A stretch of DNA of 64,000 nucleotides from Oscillospiraceae bacterium. Its GTDB lineage: Bacteria; Bacillota; Clostridia; Oscillospirales; Oscillospiraceae. The stretch spans positions 89,867 through 153,866 of the forward strand of contig CACWLG010000001.1 of assembly GCA_902761635.1 (NCBI GenBank), read 5' to 3'. The position numbers were made by a program, and so were the translations under genes. The notes under the pieces were generated by a model, which made no database searches, was not told where the DNA came from, and was given only the letters and a program-made list of their open reading frames with translations. Shown one piece after another: positions 51,194-60,767 of this stretch (the first letter of the stretch is position 1; each line of letters starts with the position of its first letter).

Positions 51194-52270
51194 TTACAGG
51201 ACGTGGACGGAGGCCGGGTCGAAGACCAGGTGGCAGCTGTCGCCCACCTGATAGATGTGTTTGTTCTTGGGGTTGTGCTCCTCAAGCTTGACAAGGGTGT
51301 TGCCCACCATGACGTGATAGTTCTGGTACGAGCCCATGAAGCAGCTCAGCACCACCCTGCACGGCAGGCCGCCCGCGTCGGCCAGGGTCGCCGCCTCGGG
51401 ACGAAGGACGACGGTGTACTCCTTCCCCTTCTCCATATCGTCGCGCCCTTCCACGCGCAGGCTGTTGCCCTCGATATTGAGGAGGACATGCTTGCCGTCC
51501 CGGCCGGTCATGGGGCCTTTGAGGAAGTTTGCCTCGCCGATGAAGTCCGCCACGAACTCGTTGACCGGGTGGTAGTAGATCTCCTGCGGGGTGCCCATCT
51601 GGGCGACGACGCCCTTGGACATGATGATGATATTGTCGGACAGAGCCATGGCTTCGGACTGGTCATGGGTGACGTAGATGGCGGTGATGCCGACCTCCTG
51701 CTGGATGCGGCGGATCTCGGTGCGCATGGTGACGCGCAGCTTCGCGTCGAGGTTTGAAAGCGGCTCGTCAAAGAGGAGGACAGAGGGCTCAATGACCAGG
51801 GCACGGGCCAGGGCGACGCGCTGCTGCTGGCCGCCGGAGAGCTGGTTGGTCATGCGCCCCTCCATACCGGTGAGCTCCACGAGGTCCAGGATCTTCATGA
51901 CGCGCTCCTTGATCTCCTCCTTCGGCACCTTTCGAAGCTTGAGGCCATAGGCCACGTTGTCAAACACGTTGTAGTGCGGGAGCAGGGCGTAGCTCTGGAA
52001 CACCATGGCGGTGTCGCGCTTATTGGGCGTGAGCTCGTTGATGGGCTCGTCGCCAAGGTAGATCTCACCCTCGTCGGGGCTTTCAAAGCCCGCGATCATG
52101 CGCAGAGTCGTGGTCTTGCCGCAGCCGGAGGGGCCCAGCAGCGTCACGAAGGAGCCCGGCTCAATGACCAGAGAGGTATCCTTGACCGCGTAGAACTCCT
52201 TGCCGGTCTTGGGGTCCTGATAGATTTTGGAAATATGCTCGAGGCGTACGCCTTTTTTGACTTTCGCCAT
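51194..52270 (-). CDS. ABC transporter ATPase (PotA/FbpC type)
   Basis: A 358-residue importer ATPase. Walker A is GPSGCGKTTTLRMIAG (about residue 38), the signature LSGGQQQRVALARAL and Walker B VLLFDEPLSNLDAKLR, followed by the H-loop YVTHDQSEAMAL. The C-terminal 110 residues form the TOBE-like regulatory domain. The start follows GGAGGATTGAGACC. The neighbouring permease is broken and the substrate-binding protein resembles iron, thiamine or aminoethylphosphonate types, so the substrate is uncertain. Confidence 0.93.
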   Translation of the reverse strand: MAKVKKGVRLEHISKIYQDPKTGKEFYAVKDTSLVIEPGSFVTLLGPSGCGKTTTLRMIAGFESPDEGEIYLGDEPINELTPNKRDTAMVFQSYALLPHYNVFDNVAYGLKLRKVPKEEIKERVMKILDLVELTGMEGRMTNQLSGGQQQRVALARALVIEPSVLLFDEPLSNLDAKLRVTMRTEIRRIQQEVGITAIYVTHDQSEAMALSDNIIIMSKGVVAQMGTPQEIYYHPVNEFVADFIGEANFLKGPMTGRDGKHVLLNIEGNSLRVEGRDDMEKGKEYTVVLRPEAATLADAGGLPCRVVLSCFMGSYQNYHVMVGNTLVKLEEHNPKNKHIYQVGDSCHLVFDPASVHVL

Positions 52271-52274
52271 GGTC

Positions 52275-53890
52275 TCAATCCTCCTTCATGTTCTTGCTGG
52301 TGCCGAAATGCTTGATGAAAAGGTTCATCAGCAGCACCGCACTGTAGGTGATGATGATCAGAATGGTGGCAAACGCGCAGGCCAGGCTGTAGGAGCCCTT
52401 CTCTGCGAACTCGTTGATCTGCACGGTGATGAGCAGGTAGCTCGGTGTGACAAGCAGGATGACCGCGGAAATGGCGGTGATGCTGCGGACGAAGGCGGTG
52501 ACGAGGCCGGAGAGGAAGGAATCCTTGATGAGCGGCAGGGTCACGGTCATGAAGACCTTGAAGCTGTCCGCGCCCATGTCGTAGGCCGATTCCTCGATCG
52601 ACTTGTCGATCTGCCGCAGGGCGGAGATGCCGCTTCTGGGGAGAAGCCGCGGATGTAGCCGACGCCGAGAACCGTGCCGGGCACGGCCATCGCCAGCATG
52701 GACACGGCCTCGATAAAGCCCTTGCCCCGGAACTTGCGCTTGACGACGAGGTAGGAGATGATCATGCTCAAAAGCGCTGTGATGGGGGCGGAGATAAAGC
52801 TCAGCACAAAGGAGTCCTTAAAAGCCTTGAGGCCCTTGTAGCGGGTGAAGACCTGGCTGAACCACTTGGTCGTCAGCGGGAAGAAGTGACGGCCCCAGGT
52901 GGGGAAGAGCGCGCCGATGGGCACGCAGATGTACATGAGGATGACAAACGCGGCGGCGAGAGCGCAGAAGATGGTCAGCGGGATCTTCACGCTCTTGTCC
53001 TCGATGAGCATGCGGCCGCGGCTGGCCTTGCCGGTGAGGGTCGCGGCGGTCTTGGCCTCCAGATAGTATTTCTGCACGGCGAACATCAGCAGCGTGATGC
53101 ACAGCAGCACCACGGCCATCGCGGCGGCGCCGGCTTTGTCGTACGCGCCGGTGATCTGCAGGTAGATCGTGGTCGCGAGCGTATCATAGGAGCCGCCGAT
53201 CAGCATGGGGTTTGCAAAGTCGGCGATGGACTCGATAAAGGTCACGAGGAAGGCGTTGCCGAGGCCGGGCAGCATCAGCGGCAGCGTCACGTCCATGAAG
53301 ACCTTCCAGCGCCCGGCGCCCATGTCACGCGCAGCCTCCTCCAGGGAGGGGTCGATGTTTTTCAGCAGCCCTTTCAGCATCATGTAGCAGACGGGGAAGA
53401 AGGTCAGCGTCTGCACGATGACGATGCCCCAGTAGCCGTAGACGTTGTTGTCATAGATATGCAGCAGATAGCGCGTGATGATGCCCGCCCTGCCGAAGAG
53501 CATGATCATGGACAGGGACAGGACGAAGGGAGGCGACACGACCGGCAGCATGGACACGACCTTGAACAGGCCGCCCACGAACTTGTTCATGCGCACATAG
53601 ACCTCCACATACGCAAACAGGAGTCCGATCAGCGCCGAGAGGATGCCCACGACGAAGCCCACCTTCAGCGTGTTCGTGATGGCGCGGGTAAAGCTCTTCA
53701 TGGCGAAAACGCGCTTGAAGATGGAAAAGCCGAAGCTCCCGTCCCCCACGAAGCTGTCCACCAGCAGTATTGCCAGCGGGTAGAGAATAAACAGGGTCAA
53801 AAACGCAATCAGCACGACAATGGTGGTGACCATGATGGGGTCTGCCATCAGTTTTTTCCGGTCCAGCGCCGCGCCCTGGCCTCTTGCCAT
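52275..53890 (-). pseudogene. Broken FbpB-type two-module ABC permease gene
   Basis: The first reading frame (53890 down to about 52640, about 420 codons) encodes module 1 and most of module 2 and loses register after VLGVGYIRGF. The rest (SGISALRQIDKSIEESAYDM, then GADSFKVFMTVTLPLI to the end at 52275) is in another frame. The EAA loop between these parts is missing about 25-30 residues compared with homologs. So both a deletion and a frameshift are inferred. The last 100 codons have no ribosome site of their own. If real, no functional permease is made; a sequencing or assembly error is possible. Confidence 0.8.
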
Positions 53891-53925
53891 AGGATACACT
53901 CCTTTCACATAGATCTATCAAAAAA

Positions 53926-53951
53926 AGGGATGGCGGGAATCCGCCATCCCT
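53926..53951 (-). terminator. Intra-operon terminator between binding protein and permease
   Basis: AGGGATGGCGG at 53926-53936 pairs with 53941-53951. On the minus strand it is followed by a T-run (53920-53926). It lies after the binding protein gene and before the permease start, allowing more binding protein than permease. Confidence 0.85.
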
Positions 53952-53990
53952 CGCGGGATCATAACGTGTTTTGGTATGAAAAAGCTTATA

Positions 53991-55088
53991 TCACGAGGTC
54001 TGGAAACGGCCCTCACCGGTGTCGCCGCCGGCGTTCTCGATCGCCGCCATCACGTCGTTGACGTTCTTCTCGGTATCGGTGACAGCCTTGGCAAAGTCAT
54101 AGCCGTCCCACACGAGGCTGGGATCCAGGCCGAACTCTGCGGCAGCCTCGGGCTGCTTGGCGTTATCAATGACCAGGAACTGGTAGGAGCCGTGCTGTGC
54201 GGCCAGCTCAACGCAGTCGGGGCTCAGCGCATACTCCATGAACAGGTGTGCAGCATTGGGATGCGCGGCGCCCTTGAAGATGGCCACAGGGCCGATCTCG
54301 CAGGCAGTGCCGTCCGAGGGGACGACCAGGCCCACGTTGTCGTAGCCGTTGTCAATGATCTGGGTGATGCCGTCATGCAGGAAGCCGATGCCGATGATGC
54401 ACTCACCGGTGCCGACATTCTTGGACGGGCCGGAGCCGGACTTGGTGTAGACCTGGACGTTCTTGTCCAGATCGCAGAGGTACTGGATGCCCTCGTCATG
54501 GCCCTTGAGCTGGATCATGAGGTTTGCGACCAGCTTCGGGGTGCCGGCGGTCTTGTAGTTCGACAGCCAGATCAGGCCCTTGTACTCGGGCTTGAGCAGA
54601 TCATCCCAGCTCTTGGGCGCCTCAAGGCCCATGCGGTCGAGCTCGTCCTTGTTGACCATGAAGCCCAGCAGGCCCGTGTAGATGCCGTACCAGTAGCCGT
54701 TGGGATCCTTGTAGATGTCCTTGGTCAGGTGAGAGGCGTTCTGGGGCACATAGGAGTTATCCAGGAAGCCCTTGGCAGCCAGGCCGTCATAGGGGTTGTT
54801 GGTGCCGCCGAACCAGACGTCAGCGGAGGGCTTGCCGTTCTCTTCCTCGATCTTGGCAGGGACCTCACCGGTGGACAGACGCTGATAGGTGGTCTTGATG
54901 CCGTAGAGCTTCTCGAAGTTCTCGCAGGCAGCGGCAAGATATTCCTCTTCGCAGGAGCCGTAAACAACGAGCTCACCATCGGCCTTGGCGGCTGCAATCA
55001 GATCGTCCATGCCGTCTGCATGGGCGGAGACCGTGAACAGCGCGAAGACCATGACCAGCGTGAGAATCAATGCGATTGTCTTTTTCAT
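53991..55088 (-). CDS. ABC transporter substrate-binding protein (Fe3+/phosphonate-like)
   Basis: A 365-residue periplasmic-type binding protein with a signal peptide (cleavage near AHA-DGM). Motifs include GELVVYGSCEEEYLAAAC, ADVWFGGTNNPYDGLAAKGF and NGYWYGIYTGLLGFMVN, as in the iron (FbpA) and 2-aminoethylphosphonate subgroups. No lipobox is present, so it may be released or tethered otherwise. It is first in the operon with its own promoter. The ligand cannot be told from the sequence. Confidence 0.9.
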   Translation of the reverse strand: MKKTIALILTLVMVFALFTVSAHADGMDDLIAAAKADGELVVYGSCEEEYLAAACENFEKLYGIKTTYQRLSTGEVPAKIEEENGKPSADVWFGGTNNPYDGLAAKGFLDNSYVPQNASHLTKDIYKDPNGYWYGIYTGLLGFMVNKDELDRMGLEAPKSWDDLLKPEYKGLIWLSNYKTAGTPKLVANLMIQLKGHDEGIQYLCDLDKNVQVYTKSGSGPSKNVGTGECIIGIGFLHDGITQIIDNGYDNVGLVVPSDGTACEIGPVAIFKGAAHPNAAHLFMEYALSPDCVELAAQHGSYQFLVIDNAKQPEAAAEFGLDPSLVWDGYDFAKAVTDTEKNVNDVMAAIENAGGDTGEGRFQTS

Positions 55089-55184
55089 GATAATCCTCCT
55101 TTAACATTTTATCCCGTACAGCCCTTGCGGACTGTGGAGAACGATTCCAGGCTCTTTCAAGAGATCCCCTCGAAAGATAGGTAG

Positions 55185-55213
55185 ATTATAGCATGTTTTA
55201 CACAATGAAACAA
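55185..55213 (-). promoter_or_regulatory. SigmaA promoter for the ABC operon
   Basis: On the minus strand TTGTTT (55208-55213), a 17-base spacer and TATAAT (55185-55190), 97 bases before the start. Confidence 0.7.
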
Positions 55214-55283
55214 GAATATTTCGCCCGCATCCTGTACAAATTGCACATCAAATTCTTGTAGTATTTGACTATTGACAGCGCGC

Positions 55284-55312
55284 AAAAAAAGAGCAGGCGC
55301 CGCAGCACCTGC
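55284..55312 (-). terminator. Terminator of the 55325 gene
   Basis: On the minus strand GCAGGTGC-TGCG-GCGCCTGC (one G-T pair) then TCTTTTTTT. It ends the gene at 55325. Confidence 0.75.
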
Positions 55313-55324
55313 CCCTGAAGCTGT

Positions 55325-55972
55325 TTACTTGTCTTCCGTGTCTTCTTTTTTTGCTTTTTTGGGTTTGTCCTCTTTGTCGTCCTTTTCGACTTTTCTGGGT
55401 CTTTTGTGCTTGTCCGCCTTGCTTTCATCGACAAGCTTCTTTTCCTTGGCGGCGGGCTTTTCCTCAGCGGCAGCCTTTACCTTGACGGCAGGCTTCTCCT
55501 CGGCGGCGGGCTTCTTCTCTTCCGCAGGCTTTTTCTCGTCCTCCAGCCCCAGGTACTTGATCGCGTTCTCCGCCGCATCGTCAATGGCTTTCTCGGTCTC
55601 GGCCCGGTATTCGGGTGCGTTCTTCTGCACATCCTCCACATAGTCCTCAACCTTCTTGACAGTGTCGGGCGCGACGGTCTTCACGGTCTCATAGACGTTC
55701 CTGGCCGTCTCGTTCTCGGGGACAGCGCTTTTTTGGCCGGATCTGGAATCGGCGAACAGGCCGAAGTATTTGCCGGCCAGAACCTTGCCGGCGCCGCCGA
55801 CCAGGCGGATGTTCTCGGCAGCCTGCGCCTTGAAGTTCGGCACGAACTTGTCCCAGGTGAACTGGCCGCCCTGCTTTTTGGTGGTCTGTGACGCCTGCCA
55901 GGCGGTATAGATTCCGCCGAGCACGACTGCGGTTTTGAGCGCGCGCTTGGGAAGGCTGGTAAGCTTACTCAT
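55325..55972 (-). CDS. Lys/Glu/Ala-rich helical protein of unknown function, cluster member 1
   Basis: A 215-residue protein. The N-terminal part shares VLGGIYTAWQASQTTKKQ with its neighbour at 55991. A helical segment (VKKVEDYVEDVQKNAPEYRA) and a very long Lys/Glu/Ala/Pro-rich tail follow, highly charged. A hydrophobic stretch of about 18 residues sits near the start; it may associate with the membrane. No domain recognised. The start follows CAGGAGGAAAAAC. It is last in the galM-protease operon. Confidence 0.8.
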   Translation of the reverse strand: MSKLTSLPKRALKTAVVLGGIYTAWQASQTTKKQGGQFTWDKFVPNFKAQAAENIRLVGGAGKVLAGKYFGLFADSRSGQKSAVPENETARNVYETVKTVAPDTVKKVEDYVEDVQKNAPEYRAETEKAIDDAAENAIKYLGLEDEKKPAEEKKPAAEEKPAVKVKAAAEEKPAAKEKKLVDESKADKHKRPRKVEKDDKEDKPKKAKKEDTEDK

Positions 55973-55990
55973 GTTTTTCCTCCTGTATTG

Positions 55991-56551
55991 TTATTCTTTT
56001 TTATCTGTGTCTGCCCTGGTGTCGGTGTCCCCGTCTGCCGCGGCATCGGCGCTGCCGGTGTCCATGGCTTTTCTGGCGGCCTCCTTGACATCCTCCACAA
56101 ATTCCTGGGCCTTGGCCTTGTACTCGGGAGCGTTCTCCCGCACGTCGTCCACAAAGTCGTGCACCTTGTCGATGACCTCGGGGGCTTTCTCCTTGATCGT
56201 CTCAAAGACCTCATCTACCTTGTCGCCCACAGGCGTGCTCTCTCTGGGGGCATCCTTGTAGGCGTAGCCGTTCTCGCCCTGGTCGGAGACACGGTAGCCG
56301 GTATCGGCGGGTTTGCGGGTCGCGGCAGCCTTTTCGCGCTTTGCGCTCTTGCCGCTCTTCCCGGTGATCCAGGATTTGACGACATCGACAACCAGCTTGG
56401 AATTTTCAATGGCCTGATCCTTGAAGTTGTGCACGAAGGTCTCCTGATCATAGCCGCCGGTCTGCTTCCTGGTCGTCTCGGAAGCCTGCCAGGCGGTGTA
56501 GACGCCGCCGAGCACAAGCCCGGTCTTGAGAAGCTTGGAAAGGATACCCAT
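55991..56551 (-). CDS. Amphipathic helical protein of unknown function, cluster member 2
   Basis: A 186-residue protein starting MGILSKLLKTGLVLGGVYTA and continuing WQASETTRKQTGGYDQETFV, clearly paralogous to cluster member 1 over its first 60 residues. The middle has VFETIKEKAPEVIDKVHDFV and DDVRENAPEYKAKAQEFVED, 11-residue-type amphipathic repeats. The C-terminus is acidic. No signal peptidase site. It precedes member 1 by 18 bases. The repeats recall phasin- or apolipoprotein-like helices, but this is only a comparison. Confidence 0.8.
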   Translation of the reverse strand: MGILSKLLKTGLVLGGVYTAWQASETTRKQTGGYDQETFVHNFKDQAIENSKLVVDVVKSWITGKSGKSAKREKAAATRKPADTGYRVSDQGENGYAYKDAPRESTPVGDKVDEVFETIKEKAPEVIDKVHDFVDDVRENAPEYKAKAQEFVEDVKEAARKAMDTGSADAAADGDTDTRADTDKKE

Positions 56552-56595
56552 GTTTTTTACCTCCTGATATCAGCTCGATCATGAGCTGTGATTTT

Positions 56596-56820
56596 TTATC
56601 CGGCTATTATCATTTTGGAGATCTTGAAGATCTGCCCTGCGAGGTTTTTTGCGAAGGGGATGGCCTTGATGCTGCCGGTCTCCGCCTTGGTTTTGAGCGC
56701 TGCCCGCACGGCGGTGATGCCCGCGCCGACGGCAAGGCCGGCAACAAGGACCTTGGGGACAACGGCAAGCTTGGACTTGACGGACGAAACGGGCTGTGAA
56801 AACTTAGCAATGATACTCAT
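56596..56820 (-). CDS. Small hydrophobic protein of unknown function, cluster member 3
   Basis: A 74-residue protein, MSIIAKFSQPVSSVKSKLAV, then VLVAGLAVGAGITAVRAALK with a glycine-rich hydrophobic stretch. It lies 44 bases upstream of member 2. A short basic and amphipathic segment follows. It lacks the Y-T-A-W motif of the other two but shares their small size and location. The start follows AGGAAAAGAAAA. Confidence 0.7.
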   Translation of the reverse strand: MSIIAKFSQPVSSVKSKLAVVPKVLVAGLAVGAGITAVRAALKTKAETGSIKAIPFAKNLAGQIFKISKMIIAG

Positions 56821-56890
56821 TTTTTCTTTTCCTCCGGTAATTTTTATCTGGATAAAACAGCAGGGCGCTGTCTGTCAAAACGCTGCGTGG

Positions 56891-59575
56891 TCAGAACGCC
56901 AGCCAGTAGTGGTTGCCGAAGAGATCGGTGATGCGGTAGCTGGGAGCACATTGATTGGTGAGATAGGTGTTCGACAGAACCAGCGGGCTTGTGACCGTGA
57001 AGCCCGAGTCGAGCAGATGGCTGCTCTGATAGCTGCCGTCATAGCCGTAGTAGTCGCACACGAAAACCAGCTTGTCGCCGTACTGGATCGGGATCAGGCC
57101 CTTCGGCGCGGTTTCGGTCTCGCCCTTTTCATAGAAGGGATAGGCCCCCGTGACGGTGCCGTAGGGGTTTTCGTCATCGAAAACGACCTGCAGGTTCACA
57201 AGCTCGCCGTTCAGGAGCGCCGGGATGCGGCCGATGCTGGTCCAGGTCCCGTCGGGATTGAGCGTGTCGGACACCAGGTAGTAGGCGACGAGCTGCCCGT
57301 TGAGGGTGAGGACGGTCCCGTCATGCTCCAGGACCAGGGCGTCCCCGTCAAACTCGAAGACGTTGTCAAGGCCGAGGTCGATATAGCCTTCGCCGTCATC
57401 GGCAAAGATGTTGAGCTCCACCGTCTGTACCTTTGCCCATTCCTCGTCCGTAAGCTCGAGCACGGGCCTGCCGTTCTTATAGCTCACGGCAATGCGGCCG
57501 GGATCGAGGAAGTCGCCCGCCATCTGCCTGGCAGAGGAGGCGATGAGCTTTGTATCCACCCAGCTCAGGTCTGCCGGCATACTGCGCCCGGAGAAAGCGG
57601 AGAACAGGCCGACCAGATCGCCGAGGTCCACGCTGTAGCCCGCAGAGCTCTGGCCGTAGCCGTTGGTATAGCTGCCGGAGAGGGAGCCCAGGGGAGAAGT
57701 GCTGCCGTAGGGTGAGCCGCCGTAAGCGCTGCTGCCGGCATAGGCGGAGGAGCCAAACAGGCTCTCCAGCAGATCGCCGTAGCCGCCGGTGCCGAAGAGG
57801 CTGTCCCACCCGTCATAGCTCTGGGAGGCGCTTCCGCCGAGCTGCCCGCCGTATTCCACGCTCGCAAAGCTCTTGATGACCTTGGCATACTCCTCGTCCA
57901 GGCCCAGCACATCATAGGTATTGACCGCGGAGGACACAGAGCTCATGCTCTCATAGGGGAAGTAGATGCTCAGGCCATAGCATTTGGTGATGGTGGTGCC
58001 GTTATATTTGACGCAGTCCTGGATCGTCCGGGCCAGAGCCTTGCCCTCCTCAGAGCCGATGCGCAGGGCCAGGTCGGCCAGATCCACCTGGTTGATGCGG
58101 GTGGACTGGGCAAACTGCCGCGCCCCGGCGCGGGCGTTGGAGACCTGGCGGTAATCGCTGCCCTCGATCATCTCGTTGGTGGAGACGGAGAAGTCCCGGA
58201 AGACTGCGGGGAGCTTGCTCTCCAGCTCGACCAGGTCGGTCATGGCGAGGGTGACCTGGGCGCTGCCGGACTTCTGGCGGCAGGCGCTGACATAGCTGTC
58301 AATGATGGTCTTGCCGAGAGTCTCCGTGGAGACGGAGGTGTTGCGCGACAGGGCGTTGAGCCAGTCGGTATAGTACCAGCCGGTGCCGGGCTCCACTTCC
58401 TCCGAGGCGATCAGGTAGTCGGCATGGTTTGCGGAGACCAGCGCCGTCTCCAGCGTGGACATGAGGCAGGCATCATAGCCGATCCAGTCGAAGTTGACCT
58501 CGGCGTTCTCGAGGGCCTGGCTGATCTGCGGCAGGGTCATGGAGCTGCGCCCGCCGGTCTTCTCATCATAGCCGTAACCGCTGATGGAGCCGCCGCCGTG
58601 GTCCCAGAGAATGAGGATGTTCCGGTTCGCGGGGTAGTTTTTCGCGCAGTACTGGATGAATTTGGTGAGATTGCCGGGATCGGTCATGGCAGCGCTGCCG
58701 AAGTTCTTTTCCAGGCGCTCCAGTCCCCCGCTCTGCACCCGGTAGACCTGGTTGACAGAGCTGGAGACCACGTTGTTTTTCCAGGTTCTGGCGCCGCCGG
58801 TCTCCACAATGACGTTGACCTTGTCGGAAAGCCTGGCCTTCGTCATCTCACTGAGGTCAGAGGTGGCCATGCCGTACTTGGATTCGAGGTCCGTGCCGCA
58901 CATGTAGATCATGACGGTGACATCGTCCCGGCCGCCGCCGAGGGGAGTGAAGAACCTTGCGCGGGCGTCCGCCGCAGCGGGCGCGGCCGTGGGTTCGGGC
59001 GCGGCCGTGGGCTTCGGCGTGCTTGTCGGCTTCGGTGCGGAGACGGTTCCGGGCAGATCCTGCAGCAGACCGCCGCCTGCGGCGTCGGAAGTGCCTGTCG
59101 GGTTCGTCCCGGAATAGCTTTCACCATAGCCGTAGAGGGAGCCGGGAGGTGTTGTCTGACTGCCCGGCTGCGAGGAAAAGAGACCTGTATCGTCAATCGT
59201 TTGCAGGCCGTCGTCCTGCTGGGTGTAGGCCGGGGCCTGGGTATGGGTGACATAGGCTGTGGGCCGCGGGGTCGCGGCAGGCATGCTCTGCACATTGTCG
59301 GAGCCGCAGCCGCGGAAAAACAGGAACAGGGCGAGCAGCAGAATGGTGCTGAGGCTGATGCCGCCGGTGGCCCGGCGCGCGCGTGTGCGGCGCGGAACGC
59401 CGCCGAACGGAGCCTGACCGCCGTAGCGCTGAGAGCCGCCCGGCATTGGGCGGGGCCTGCCGTTCTGGCTGCCGCCGCCGACGGGGCCGCCGGAGTTGAT
59501 CTGCTGGCCCTTGCGGGCGGTGACAGAACCCTCACCCACCCGTTTATCTCTGCTGTGGGGTCTGTTGTTATCCAT
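56891..59575 (-). CDS. Clostripain-related cysteine peptidase (C11 family) with membrane anchor
   Basis: An 894-residue protein. An N-terminal low-complexity cytoplasmic part is followed by a membrane segment (about residue 72-92), a Pro/Thr linker, and a C11 peptidase domain (from about 225). The catalytic His lies in ILILWDHGGGSISGYGYDE and the Cys in DWIGYDACLMSTLETAL. A long Gly/Ser/Tyr-rich insert (SLFGTGGYGDLLESLFGSSA) is followed by a beta-rich C-terminal domain. It should act outside the membrane, cutting after basic residues if it follows clostripain. It starts 19 bases after galM. Confidence 0.88.
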   Translation of the reverse strand: MDNNRPHSRDKRVGEGSVTARKGQQINSGGPVGGGSQNGRPRPMPGGSQRYGGQAPFGGVPRRTRARRATGGISLSTILLLALFLFFRGCGSDNVQSMPAATPRPTAYVTHTQAPAYTQQDDGLQTIDDTGLFSSQPGSQTTPPGSLYGYGESYSGTNPTGTSDAAGGGLLQDLPGTVSAPKPTSTPKPTAAPEPTAAPAAADARARFFTPLGGGRDDVTVMIYMCGTDLESKYGMATSDLSEMTKARLSDKVNVIVETGGARTWKNNVVSSSVNQVYRVQSGGLERLEKNFGSAAMTDPGNLTKFIQYCAKNYPANRNILILWDHGGGSISGYGYDEKTGGRSSMTLPQISQALENAEVNFDWIGYDACLMSTLETALVSANHADYLIASEEVEPGTGWYYTDWLNALSRNTSVSTETLGKTIIDSYVSACRQKSGSAQVTLAMTDLVELESKLPAVFRDFSVSTNEMIEGSDYRQVSNARAGARQFAQSTRINQVDLADLALRIGSEEGKALARTIQDCVKYNGTTITKCYGLSIYFPYESMSSVSSAVNTYDVLGLDEEYAKVIKSFASVEYGGQLGGSASQSYDGWDSLFGTGGYGDLLESLFGSSAYAGSSAYGGSPYGSTSPLGSLSGSYTNGYGQSSAGYSVDLGDLVGLFSAFSGRSMPADLSWVDTKLIASSARQMAGDFLDPGRIAVSYKNGRPVLELTDEEWAKVQTVELNIFADDGEGYIDLGLDNVFEFDGDALVLEHDGTVLTLNGQLVAYYLVSDTLNPDGTWTSIGRIPALLNGELVNLQVVFDDENPYGTVTGAYPFYEKGETETAPKGLIPIQYGDKLVFVCDYYGYDGSYQSSHLLDSGFTVTSPLVLSNTYLTNQCAPSYRITDLFGNHYWLAF

Positions 59576-59594
59576 ACTATCGCCTCTTTTGACT

Positions 59595-60626
59595 TTACTT
59601 AATTACGGAGAAGGAATAGGTCGTGACGCTGTGTGCCTGCTCCCCTGCATGCAAAACGGCGGAGGGGAAGCCCCAGTGGTTCGTCCCGTCGGGCCAGAGC
59701 TGGGTCTCCAGGCACACCGCGCCGCGGTCGCCCATCATGACGCCGCCCTTGCCCACCTGCTCCTTCAGGCCGTTGCCGCTGTAAAGCTGCACGCCGGGCA
59801 TGGAGGTATGCACATCCATGCGGATACCGGTCACGGCGCTCTCGAGGGCCGCGCAGTGGGGGTCTATAATGCAGAAGTTGTGGTCATAGCCCCCGGCGAG
59901 ACGAAGCTGCGCATGATTTGCGTTGACATCCTGTCCGACGGGCTTTGCCGTACGGAAATCGAAGGGCGTTGCGTCCACGGGGGCGGCGATGCCGTTGGGG
60001 AGGATGCCTTCCCTGATTTCCAGATAGCGCGGGGCGTTGAGCCAGAGCACCTGCTCCATGGCCCTGCCGCAGCCGGAGAGATCGAAGTAGCTGTGGTTGG
60101 TGGGGGCAAAAAGGGTGTCCTGATCGCTCACGGCGTCATACTCGATGTTGACAGCGGCACCCTTCCCGCTGAAGGTATAGGTCACGCTGACCTGCAGATT
60201 GCCGGGGAAGCCCTGTTCCCCGTCAGGCGAGAGGCGGGAGAAGCGCACGGCGTCCTCACCCAGGATCTCAGCATTCCACATCATGTGGTCATAGCCTGTA
60301 TAGCCGCCGTGCAGGCAGGCCTCGCCGTTATTTTTATCCAGGGGATATTCCTTCCCGTTCAGAGAAAAGCGCGCTCCGCCGATGCGGTTGCCGACGCGCC
60401 CGATCATACCGCCGAGATGGCCGTGGCCGGTCTCATACGCTGCGGCGCTGTCATAGCCCAGCACCACATCGGTCAGGCCGCCATCCTTATTGGGGACGCA
60501 GAGTGCCTGCACAGCCGCGCCATAGTCGATCAGTGTGCAGCTTGCGCCGAGCTCATTGGTGATGGTATAGGCTTTGACTGCCTCACCGGTGGAGAGTGAA
60601 CCGAAGGGACGAACAGAAACAGACAT
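59595..60626 (-). CDS. galM: Galactose mutarotase (aldose 1-epimerase)
   Basis: A 343-residue enzyme that interconverts alpha and beta galactose. Catalytic His lies in APTNHSYFDLSGCGRAMEQV and Glu in AVCLETQLWPDG; sugar-binding GRVGNRIGGARFSLNG is present. The ATG at 60626 follows GAGGAGGCCCCCACT; the frame continues upstream as shadow of the sugar kinase. It leads the operon containing the C11 protease and the three small proteins. Confidence 0.95.
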   Translation of the reverse strand: MSVSVRPFGSLSTGEAVKAYTITNELGASCTLIDYGAAVQALCVPNKDGGLTDVVLGYDSAAAYETGHGHLGGMIGRVGNRIGGARFSLNGKEYPLDKNNGEACLHGGYTGYDHMMWNAEILGEDAVRFSRLSPDGEQGFPGNLQVSVTYTFSGKGAAVNIEYDAVSDQDTLFAPTNHSYFDLSGCGRAMEQVLWLNAPRYLEIREGILPNGIAAPVDATPFDFRTAKPVGQDVNANHAQLRLAGGYDHNFCIIDPHCAALESAVTGIRMDVHTSMPGVQLYSGNGLKEQVGKGGVMMGDRGAVCLETQLWPDGTNHWGFPSAVLHAGEQAHSVTTYSFSVIK

Positions 60627-60659
60627 AGTGGGGGCCTCCTCTTTCATGGATTTGGAAAG

Positions 60660-60688
60660 ATTGTAGCACAAAGCCAAAAAAAAAGAAA
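60660..60688 (-). promoter_or_regulatory. Promoter for the galM operon
   Basis: On the minus strand TTTCTT (60683-60688), 17-base spacer and TACAAT (60660-60665). Confidence 0.55.
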
Positions 60689-60704
60689 TGCTTTTCGATC
60701 CCCA

Positions 60705-60733
60705 TTGACAAATGTTCACATTCTTTTTATAGT
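60705..60733 (+). promoter_or_regulatory. SigmaA promoter for the PfkB-family kinase gene
   Basis: TTGACA at 60705-60710, a 17-base spacer and TATAGT at 60728-60733, 35 bases before the start. Confidence 0.8.
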
Positions 60734-60767
60734 TAATATATAGTCTTAATATGCGGGAGGAACTGCT

